From: Thermacetogenium sp. UBA5472
GTDB taxonomy: Bacteria > Bacillota > DSM-12270 > Thermacetogeniales > Thermacetogeniaceae
Reading direction: 5' to 3'
Assembly: GCA_002426495.1 (NCBI GenBank)
Contig: DIQC01000009.1
Span: 6,647-13,605 of the forward strand
DNA: 6,959 nucleotides
The translations under genes and the position numbers were made by a program. The first letter of the stretch is position 1, and the number at the start of each line of letters is the position of its first letter. Of the stretch, positions 1 to 5,027 are shown in pieces. The notes beneath the pieces were generated by a model. That model had not been told where the DNA came from. It saw only the letters and a program-made list of their open reading frames with translations, and did not search any database.

Positions 1-23
1 CATTTATGGTAATATTCCGCAAG

Positions 24-806
24 CTAATTTTTAACAATATTGATCCGTTTTATTGTTTCTGTTGTTCCTCTTTCCAGATCAATTTCCAGCAAAACAGCAT
101 TTAATTGTATGGGACCGTCTGCAACGTGGAAACGCACCGGTCTTAATGTTAAAAACTTCGATATTACCGACTCTACATCTACTCCCAAAATAGAATCTCT
201 CGGCCCAGTCATACCTACATCTGTGATATACCCCGTACCACAGGACATTATCCTTTCATCAGCGGTTTGTATATGAGTGTGGGTGCCAACCACTGCACTT
301 GCCCGTCCGTCAACATACCACGCCAGAGCCATCTTCTCCGATGTTGCTTCAGCATGGAAATCAATGATAACGATATTGGTTTCCTCTCTTATTAATGGCA
401 GAATATCATCAAGGAATCGAAATGGGCAGTCCAACGGTTGCATAAAAACACGGCCAGATAAATTAATGATACCTACTTTAGTATCATTATCAGCCTTAGC
501 AATTAAATATCCGCGCCCCGGAGTATCCGGAGGATAATTTGCCGGCCTGATCATCCTTTGTTCGCCATCAATAAAATCATGGACTTCCTTTTGGTCCCAG
601 ACGTGATTGCCCATGGTCAGTATATCGATCCCGGAACTGAAAAGCTCATCAGCTGTCTTACGTGTAATACCTTTTCCCCCTGCAGCATTTTCCCCGTTAG
701 CGATGATAAGATTGGGTTTATGCTGAACTATCAAAGAGGGGAGCATTTCCTTTACAGCTCGCCTTCCCGGACGTCCAACGATATCACCAATAAACATTAC
801 CCGCAA
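24..806 (-). CDS. ymdB: YmdB-type 2',3'-cyclic nucleotide phosphodiesterase (TIGR00282 metallophosphoesterase family)
   Basis: Cytosolic calcineurin-like metallophosphoesterase of 260 residues, close to the usual family length of about 264. The expected di-metal ligands are visible: D8 in GDIVGRPGR, E39 and N40 in NGENAAGGKG, N67 and H68 in GNHVWD, H151 in DFHAEATSEK, and H176 and H178 in GTHTHIQTAD. In B. subtilis the homologue hydrolyses 2',3'-cAMP/cGMP and influences the choice between motility and biofilm formation, partly through RNase Y-dependent transcripts. I infer the same activity here from the conserved site. The start is a TTG preceded by AGGAGG (815-820) with 8 bases of spacing; the next in-frame ATG, three codons in, is worse placed and would shorten the first beta strand. 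It lies 31 bases downstream of the unknown gene and no terminator separates them, so both probably share the promoter at 1407-1433. No hairpin is visible in the 23 bases left after the stop, so the transcript may continue out of the window. Confidence 0.95.
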   Translation of the reverse strand: MRVMFIGDIVGRPGRRAVKEMLPSLIVQHKPNLIIANGENAAGGKGITRKTADELFSSGIDILTMGNHVWDQKEVHDFIDGEQRMIRPANYPPDTPGRGYLIAKADNDTKVGIINLSGRVFMQPLDCPFRFLDDILPLIREETNIVIIDFHAEATSEKMALAWYVDGRASAVVGTHTHIQTADERIMSCGTGYITDVGMTGPRDSILGVDVESVISKFLTLRPVRFHVADGPIQLNAVLLEIDLERGTTETIKRINIVKN

Positions 807-837
807 AAATATTACCTCCTACATGCCCCATAAAAAA

Positions 838-1344
838 TTAATTGTTGAAAACCACCACCCTTCCCTCATCACGCAGAGCAATCAATTCGATACCGGTTTT
901 TGCATTATCCAGTAAATAACTGACCAGTTCCTCATGCAGTGTTGGATCATCCATCAACAGAAGTCCATCTTCATCTATGACAAGAGTAGCGTCAAAATCC
1001 TCTTTGAGCAGGGCTATGATCAAGCTGATTTCCTTTTCTGAAAAAGATATAACATCTCGCTGGAACTCTATAATTGTAAAGTATTCCAGTTGTTGAAATT
1101 CAAATGAAGAAACTGTTACCTTTATATCTGAAAGGTAGTAATATGTTTCTAATAACTGTTGAAGATGTTCTTTCAGTGGCTTGATCTTCTGTGAAATATT
1201 CTTAACATAAAAAGAAATCTTTACTACCTGCTTGCGGGGATCCAGCTTAATTTTTGCTATTTCGGGATTGTGAATTAAAATAGATGTTAATAAATTTGCA
1301 ACATGTGGAACACTGCTGTTCTTATAATAATTAGTCCCTGACAC
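838..1344 (-). CDS. Conserved-looking hypothetical protein between rny and ymdB
   Basis: I do not recognise a family. The predicted product is 168 residues, with no signal peptide, no membrane segment and no cysteine pairs. Alternating hydrophobic and charged stretches suggest a mixed alpha/beta cytosolic protein. The N-terminal half is basic (IAKIKLDPRKQVVKISFYVK) and the C-terminal half acidic (ALLKEDFDATLVIDEDG, LLMDDPTLHEEL), ending in the strand-like LIALRDEGRVVVFNN. I chose GTG at 1344 because AGGGAG (1350-1355) sits 5 bases upstream. The longer frame from ATG at 1371 adds nine residues (MLRQGEGDY), which are essentially the translated ribosome binding site, and it has no Shine-Dalgarno sequence of its own. 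The gene has its own sigma-H-type promoter about 60 bases upstream, is insulated from rny by a terminator, and is followed after 31 bases by ymdB. This suggests expression at the onset of stationary phase or sporulation together with ymdB. That it is a real gene is well supported; its function is unknown. Confidence 0.85.
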   Translation of the reverse strand: MSGTNYYKNSSVPHVANLLTSILIHNPEIAKIKLDPRKQVVKISFYVKNISQKIKPLKEHLQQLLETYYYLSDIKVTVSSFEFQQLEYFTIIEFQRDVISFSEKEISLIIALLKEDFDATLVIDEDGLLLMDDPTLHEELVSYLLDNAKTGIELIALRDEGRVVVFNN

Positions 1345-1406
1345 GTAATCTCCCTCTCCCTGCCTTAGCACATTGAATACAAAAAGCCATAATATATCTA
1401 TAACTA

Positions 1407-1433
1407 ATTCGACAGTAATTACGATTATCCTTC
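1407..1433 (-). promoter_or_regulatory. Sigma-H-type promoter for the unknown gene and ymdB
   Basis: Read on the minus strand, GAAGGATAA (1433-1425), an 11-base spacer (1424-1414) and GTCGAAT (1413-1407) match every fixed position of the B. subtilis sigma-H consensus RNAGGAWWW-N11/12-RNNGAAT. It lies in the short gap between the rny terminator and the unknown gene, in the right orientation, giving a leader of roughly 55 bases. TGTCGAA (1414-1408) also equals a Spo0A box, but it overlaps the -10 element, so the two readings cannot be separated from sequence alone. I prefer the sigma-H reading because both elements and the spacing fit. Confidence 0.72.
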
Positions 1434-1464
1434 CTGATAACGGCTTCCTTTTATACTATCTAAA

Positions 1465-1494
1465 GGAAAAGACCTGCAATTCATGCAGGTCTTT
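1465..1494 (-). terminator. Intrinsic terminator after rny
   Basis: A perfect 11-bp stem (1484-1494 with 1468-1478: AAAGACCTGCA and its complement) closes a 5-base loop. It begins 11 bases after the rny stop codon. On the minus strand the stem ends in TTTT and continues CCTTT, giving a moderate U-tract. On the plus strand ATTTTT (1495-1500) follows the same stem, so it could work in both directions, but no plus-strand gene is seen. Confidence 0.85.
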
Positions 1495-1505
1495 ATTTTT
1501 CCCAT

Positions 1506-3065
1506 CTATTTTGCGTATTCAACATGCCTTGTTTCCCGAATCACAATAACCTTAATTTGACCGGGATAATCCAGGCTGGCTTCGATCTTCTTTCCTATTT
1601 CCCTGCTTAAATGAGAGGCTTTCAGATCGTCAACCACATCAGGTTTGACCATTATTCTAATTTCTCTTCCAGCTTGAACAGCGAAAGTTTTATCAACACC
1701 CTCAAATGATTCTGCAATTTCCTCCAGCTTTTCTAGCCTCTTTAGATATGCCTCCAAGGTTTCTCTACGGGCTCCGGGGCGTGCTGCAGAAATGGCATCA
1801 GCCGCCTGTACAAGCACCGCCTCGACAGTTTCCGGCTCCACGTCACCGTGATGAGCCATAATACAATGTACCACTTCAGGATTTTCGCGATATTTACGAG
1901 CAAGATCCGCACCAATGTCTACATGAGGACCTTCAACTTCATGATCGATTGACTTTCCAATATCATGAAGAAGCCCCGCACGCTTGGCCAATTCAACATT
2001 AGCACCTAATTCAGCTGCCATGGTACCTGCTAGATAAGACACTTCAATAGAGTGCTTTAAAACATTTTGGCCGTAACTTGTCCGGAACTTCAATCTTCCC
2101 AGGTATTTGATCAATTCAGGGTGCAGATTGGTCACACCGACTTCAAATGCTGTCTGCTCCCCTTCTTCACGGATGATTTGTTCCATTTCTTTTTGAGCTT
2201 TTTCCACCATTTCTTCTATCCGCGCCGGGTGGATTCGTCCGTCCGCAATAAGCTTCTCCAAGGCAATCCGAGCGACCTCTCGCCGGATTGGATCAAAACT
2301 AGATAAAATTACAGCTTCAGGTGTATCATCAATGATCAAGTCAACCCCTGTCAGAGTTTCCAGGGTTCTAATGTTTCGTCCCTCCCTACCGATGATTCTT
2401 CCTTTCATTTCATCATTAGGTAAGGGAACAACTGAAACAGTTGCTTCTGCTACAATTTCAGCGGCACCCTTTTGGATAGCTGTAGCAACTATCTCACGTG
2501 CCCTTTTATTAGCTTCTTGTTTTGCTCGAGACTCCTCTTCTCTGATGATCAGTGCAGCATCACGCTTAACATCATCCCTAACATTATCGAGAATATGAGT
2601 TCGTGCTTCTTCTGTCGACAATCCGGAAATACGCTCCAGTTCTACTGTCTGCTCATTGAGCAGTTCATCTAAATGGTTGCGCTTTTTCTCCAGATCCTGT
2701 TCCTTTTTTGCCAGGTTCCCCTCTTTGGTTTCTAAGCCTTCCAGTTTCCGTTCAAGGGTTTCTTCTTTTTGTTGATTGCGCCTCTCCAGGCGTTGGACCT
2801 CATTACGTCTTTCCTTGTTTTCCTGATCCGCCTCACTACGCATGAGATGAATTTCTTCTTTAGCTTCCAGAATTGCTTCTCTTTTCTTGGCTTGCGCTTC
2901 CTTTTCAGACTCCTCTACTATGCGTTTGGAGGCTTCCTCTGCTGAAGCGATCTTGGCTTCTGCTAGATACTTCCGCAGAATATAACCAATTAATAAACCC
3001 AACAAGAGAGCAATAATTATTAAAATACCGTAAAGTGCCGGCTCCAGGCTGTTAATGTTTACCAC
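1506..3065 (-). CDS. rny: Ribonuclease Y, membrane-anchored endoribonuclease initiating mRNA decay
   Basis: About 519 residues from the GTG at 3065, against 520 in B. subtilis. Domains in order: a short N-terminus; one membrane helix at about residues 11-29 (LYGILIIIALLLGLLIGYI); a long highly charged coiled coil from about 34 to 185; a KH RNA-binding domain with GRIIGREGRN at 222-231; and an HD metal-dependent phosphohydrolase domain with HD at 367-368 in LLHDIGKS, plus H338 (KHSIEV) and the HHGD stretch at 405-408. RNase Y makes the first endonucleolytic cut in many transcripts at the inner face of the membrane and works with other degradosome enzymes in Firmicutes. The start is uncertain. 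GTG at 3065 has AAGGAG only 4 bases upstream, while an in-frame ATT at 3056 has GGAGGTG 6 bases upstream. An upstream GTG at 3137 would put the leader terminator inside the gene and is rejected. The gene has its own promoter (3233-3261) and a terminator on each side, so it appears to be its own transcription unit. Confidence 0.97.
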   Translation of the reverse strand: MVNINSLEPALYGILIIIALLLGLLIGYILRKYLAEAKIASAEEASKRIVEESEKEAQAKKREAILEAKEEIHLMRSEADQENKERRNEVQRLERRNQQKEETLERKLEGLETKEGNLAKKEQDLEKKRNHLDELLNEQTVELERISGLSTEEARTHILDNVRDDVKRDAALIIREEESRAKQEANKRAREIVATAIQKGAAEIVAEATVSVVPLPNDEMKGRIIGREGRNIRTLETLTGVDLIIDDTPEAVILSSFDPIRREVARIALEKLIADGRIHPARIEEMVEKAQKEMEQIIREEGEQTAFEVGVTNLHPELIKYLGRLKFRTSYGQNVLKHSIEVSYLAGTMAAELGANVELAKRAGLLHDIGKSIDHEVEGPHVDIGADLARKYRENPEVVHCIMAHHGDVEPETVEAVLVQAADAISAARPGARRETLEAYLKRLEKLEEIAESFEGVDKTFAVQAGREIRIMVKPDVVDDLKASHLSREIGKKIEASLDYPGQIKVIVIRETRHVEYAK

Positions 3066-3075
3066 CTCCCTCCTT
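3062..3075 (-). promoter_or_regulatory. Double Shine-Dalgarno region that decides the rny start
   Basis: On the minus strand the purine run AAGGAGGGAGGTGG contains two anti-16S matches. AAGGAG (3075-3070) is 4 bases from GTG at 3065. GGAGGTG (3069-3063) is 6 bases from the in-frame ATT at 3056, which is ideal spacing but for a very rare initiator. If GTG is used, it is itself part of the second Shine-Dalgarno match. I annotate the GTG because ATT starts are rare outside infC. Confidence 0.6.
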
Positions 3076-3089
3076 TTTATTATCCATAC

Positions 3090-3119
3090 AAAAACAAAAC
3101 CGAGCAGAAACTCGGTTTT
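3090..3119 (-). terminator. Intrinsic terminator in the rny leader
   Basis: A perfect 9-bp stem (3111-3119 with 3096-3104, AAAACCGAG and its complement) with a 6-base loop is followed on the minus strand by a U-rich tail; the transcript reads GGTTTTGTTTTTG. It lies downstream of the rny promoter and about 30 bases before the rny start. It could stop transcripts that read through from recA, act as an attenuator within the rny leader, or both. No other hairpin terminator is seen directly after recA. Confidence 0.72.
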
Positions 3120-3127
3120 CGATAGAT

Positions 3128-3207
3128 ACTTCCCCACACAAAATCCCCAATTTTCCGTAATATATCAAACTACCGCTACTTTTTATATAAAAACTCGTGG
3201 AAGAAGT
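3128..3207 (-). other. Foldable rny leader segment
   Basis: The leader contains a long-range complementarity: ACTTCTTCCAC (3207-3197) can pair with GTGGGGAAGT (3137-3128), giving about 10 pairs including one G-U pair, with one bulged U. It closes an AU-rich loop of some 60 bases, and the closing stem ends only 8 bases before the terminator hairpin. The enclosed loop also holds the 14-base palindrome TTTTTATATAAAAA. I do not recognise a known riboswitch, T-box or protein-binding leader. The pairing is seen by eye only and its stability has not been calculated. Confidence 0.35.
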
Positions 3208-3232
3208 TCTATTCATTATTTCTACTTTATAA

Positions 3233-3261
3233 ATTCTATAATCCTTTCCGAAACATGTCAA
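3233..3261 (-). promoter_or_regulatory. Sigma-A promoter for rny
   Basis: On the minus strand a perfect -35 TTGACA (3261-3256) is separated by exactly 17 bases from TAGAAT (3238-3233), a 5-of-6 match to TATAAT. It lies 35 bases after the recA stop. Initiation near 3226 would give an rny leader of about 160 bases. This is one of the two best housekeeping promoters in the window. Confidence 0.82.
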
Positions 3262-3296
3262 GAAACAATCAGAATTCTTACATACATAAAACGTGT

Positions 3297-4358
3297 TTAT
3301 TGTGAATCCTTGTCGTCATCCTGTTCGCTCTGTTCACTCTGTTCATTGTTTTTTGAACCACTTTTCGACGGTTGCAGCCCACACAAACTTCTGACTTTTC
3401 CCTCTATCTCCTGAGCAATATCCGGATGATCTCTCAGATATCCTTTGGCATTTTCTCTGCCCTGTCCTATACGTTCCTTGCCATAGGAAAACCATGACCC
3501 AGACTTGTTAATGACATCGAAATCTACACCCATATCCAGCAGGCTGCCCTCCCAAGAGATACCCTTTCCATACATGAGATCACACTCAACTTGTTTAAAA
3601 GGAGGGGCGACTTTATTTTTAACAACTTTAATTCTGGTACGGTTTCCTAAGACATCAGTTCCCTGTTTTATTAAATCGATTTTCCTGATCTCCAACCTGA
3701 TAGAAGAATAAAACTTCAATGCTCTACCACCTGTTGTAACCTCAGGGTTACCGAACATGATGCCCACCTTTTCTCTGATCTGATTGATAAAGATAACGGT
3801 TGTTTTGGATTTACTGACTATACCGGTTAATTTTCTCAAGGCCTGAGACATCAAACGTGCCTGCAAGCCAACATGGGTATCTCCCATCTCTCCTTCCAGC
3901 TCAGCTCGCGGCACCAGAGCGGCCACAGAATCTATGACAACAACATCCAACGCCCCGCTGCGCACAAGAGTTTCTGTAATCTCCAAAGCCTGCTCACCAC
4001 TATCAGGCTGAGAAACATAAAGATTATCAACATCTACCCCTAAATTCCTGGCATAAGTCGGATCAAGGGCGTGTTCGGCATCAACAAATGCTGCCATTCC
4101 CCCACTTCTTTGTGCCTCAGCCACAACATGTAGTGCTATCGTTGTTTTACCGGAGGCCTCCGGTCCATAGATTTCGACAACCCTTCCTCTGGGAATCCCA
4201 CCTACTCCCAGAGCAACATCCAAAGCCAAATTACCTGTGGAAATCACTTCAAGGTTAAGCTGTGCTGCAGTATCCCCTAAACGCATAATAGAGCCTTTTC
4301 CAAAGGCTTTCTCAATATGTGATACTGCTAGATCTAAAGCTTTCTGTTTATCACTCAT
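3297..4358 (-). CDS. recA: RecA recombinase and SOS co-protease
   Basis: Full-length RecA of 353 residues. It forms ATP-dependent filaments on single-stranded DNA, carries out strand exchange and stimulates LexA self-cleavage. Visible landmarks: N-terminal MSDKQKALDLAVSHIEKAFG, Walker A GPEASGKT at 65-72, catalytic E95 in DAEHALDP, Walker B VVVIDSVAAL at 139-148, loop L1 around EGEMGDTHVG (156-164), and Q193 with loop L2 from NQIREKVG to TTGG (192-211). The C-terminus is the usual acidic tail (DDDKDSQ), preceded by a small NEQ/SEQ/SEQ repeat. There is no intein or frameshift. I chose ATG at 4358, which has GGAGG 9 bases upstream and matches the MSD... start typical of Firmicutes. GTG at 4367 overlaps its own ribosome binding site. 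Upstream are a strong sigma-A promoter and a LexA box, so the gene is probably SOS-inducible on its own as well as possibly receiving read-through from the cinA-thpR operon. No recX follows. Confidence 0.99.
   Translation of the reverse strand: MSDKQKALDLAVSHIEKAFGKGSIMRLGDTAAQLNLEVISTGNLALDVALGVGGIPRGRVVEIYGPEASGKTTIALHVVAEAQRSGGMAAFVDAEHALDPTYARNLGVDVDNLYVSQPDSGEQALEITETLVRSGALDVVVIDSVAALVPRAELEGEMGDTHVGLQARLMSQALRKLTGIVSKSKTTVIFINQIREKVGIMFGNPEVTTGGRALKFYSSIRLEIRKIDLIKQGTDVLGNRTRIKVVKNKVAPPFKQVECDLMYGKGISWEGSLLDMGVDFDVINKSGSWFSYGKERIGQGRENAKGYLRDHPDIAQEIEGKVRSLCGLQPSKSGSKNNEQSEQSEQDDDKDSQ
3321..3347 (-). repeat. Three tandem 9-bp units in the recA tail
   Basis: Plus-strand units CTGTTCGCT, CTGTTCACT and CTGTTCATT are consecutive and share their first six bases. 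In the recA frame they encode NEQ-SEQ-SEQ (residues 338-346) in the disordered C-terminal tail. Because the unit is a multiple of three, gain or loss would keep the frame. Confidence 0.8.
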
Positions 4359-4373
4359 TCTCCTCACCCTCCC

Positions 4374-4387
4374 GAAACAGATGTTCG
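4374..4387 (-). promoter_or_regulatory. LexA (DinR) operator of recA
   Basis: On the minus strand CGAACATCTGTTTC matches the Gram-positive LexA box CGAACRNRYGTTYG at 12 of 14 positions; its core GAAC-N4-GTTT differs from GAAC-N4-GTTC by one base. It lies between the -10 element and the ribosome binding site, at about +11 to +24 of the predicted transcript, where a bound repressor would block recA transcription. Confidence 0.8.
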
Positions 4388-4404
4388 ATGTATCCTTTTA
4401 CATA

Positions 4405-4433
4405 ATAATAATTTATTTGGGAATGGTTGTCAA
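4405..4433 (-). promoter_or_regulatory. Sigma-A promoter for recA
   Basis: On the minus strand TTGACA (4433-4428), a 17-base spacer and TATTAT (4410-4405) give 11 of 12 consensus bases with ideal spacing. It begins 16 bases after the thpR stop and is followed by the LexA box, which makes it the regulated recA promoter. Confidence 0.85.
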
Positions 4434-4448
4434 CAAAGAAAATAGCTG

Positions 4449-5027
4449 TCATAGAGTTTTCCGGAAAGAAAAGCTCTCTATAGTTGTATATTGCGGCCCC
4501 TGAGGAGTTAATTTGCTGGCCATCAGGCGAATGTCCCAGACCAAAATATTTTTTCCTGTAACAGGGCATGCCTTTCCTTCGATCATTTTCCTGAGTTCAC
4601 TATTTTCACTGCGTAATCTTCCCAAAGTAATATGAGGGTTAAACCTCTTTCTCTTCTCTTCTGGAAAACCCTTGCTGGCTAAGCCTATTTCTATTTCGTA
4701 CCATAAGTTCTTCAATATTTCTGTATCTCCTGTCAATGAAAGAGAAATGACCCGGGGGCGATGCCAGTTGGGAAATACCATAACTTCCCCACACTGCAGC
4801 TTAAATGGCTTTCTTTCTGCTGTTAAATCCCGCAAAAAATTGCTTGCTTTATTAATTTCTATAGCACTGCACGAACCTAGAAACTTCATTGTCAGGTGAT
4901 AATTCTCTTCCTCAACCCATTTGATACTAAGTGGTGACTGCCGGAGTGGGGCAGTAAATTGATAAATATCTCTTTTTAACTCAGAAGGCAACAAAACAGC
5001 TATAAATGAACGGGTTTCATTCAACAC
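4449..5027 (-). CDS. thpR: RNA 2',3'-cyclic phosphodiesterase (LigT/ThpR, 2H family)
   Basis: A protein of 192 residues belonging to the 2H phosphoesterase superfamily, with the two diagnostic HxTx motifs HLTM (44-47) and HITL (132-135). Other family features are RSFIAVLLP near the N-terminus and KRFNPHITLGR. Members open RNA 2',3'-cyclic phosphates to 2'-phosphate ends and show weak 2'-5' RNA ligase activity in vitro; the natural substrate in bacteria is unsettled. The start is GTG at 5027, which overlaps the end of cinA by 7 bases (GTGTTGA), with GGAG 9 bases upstream. The overlap indicates co-transcription and translational coupling with cinA. TTG at 5024 is an alternative. In B. subtilis cinA and recA are adjacent without this gene, so its position here is a lineage difference. 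The recA promoter lies just after its stop, and I see no hairpin terminator between them. Confidence 0.93.
   Translation of the reverse strand: MLNETRSFIAVLLPSELKRDIYQFTAPLRQSPLSIKWVEEENYHLTMKFLGSCSAIEINKASNFLRDLTAERKPFKLQCGEVMVFPNWHRPRVISLSLTGDTEILKNLWYEIEIGLASKGFPEEKRKRFNPHITLGRLRSENSELRKMIEGKACPVTGKNILVWDIRLMASKLTPQGPQYTTIESFSFRKTL

Noticed and set aside
1..23. Start of the next gene (spoVS expected by synteny) at the minus-strand ATG at 3-1
   Set aside because: No good ribosome binding site precedes it and no coding sequence is visible, so synteny alone does not support a call.
40..833. Three successive plus-strand frames opposite ymdB
   Set aside because: They are antisense shadows of a clearly conserved gene and have no family features.
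1345..1371. ATG start at 1371 for the unknown gene
   Set aside because: No Shine-Dalgarno sequence precedes it, and the added residues MLRQGEGDY are the translated ribosome binding site of the GTG at 1344.
3066..3137. Upstream GTG extension of rny giving 543 residues and a second hydrophobic N-terminal stretch
   Set aside because: It would place the terminator hairpin and the purine-rich ribosome binding site inside the gene. The downstream start gives about 519 residues, the normal RNase Y length.
3128..3226. Known riboswitch or T-box in the rny leader
   Set aside because: I found no T-box motif and no recognisable conserved riboswitch core; only a generic long-range pairing is seen.
3055..3414. 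119-codon plus-strand reading frame across the recA-rny gap
   Set aside because: It crosses the recA 3' end, both regulatory hairpins and the rny promoter, has low-complexity Ser/Cys/Leu runs and no convincing ribosome binding site.
4359..4367. GTG start at 4367 for recA (adds MRR)
   Set aside because: The codon overlaps the GGGAGGG ribosome binding site; ATG at 4358 has correct spacing and the conserved MSD start.
4457..4481. Hairpin AGAG..CTCT at the end of thpR as a terminator
   Set aside because: It lies inside the thpR coding region, needs a bulge and has no following U-tract.
4351..4569. 72-codon minus-strand frame between thpR and recA
   Set aside because: It overlaps the end of thpR, the recA promoter and the LexA box in a different frame; no family resemblance.
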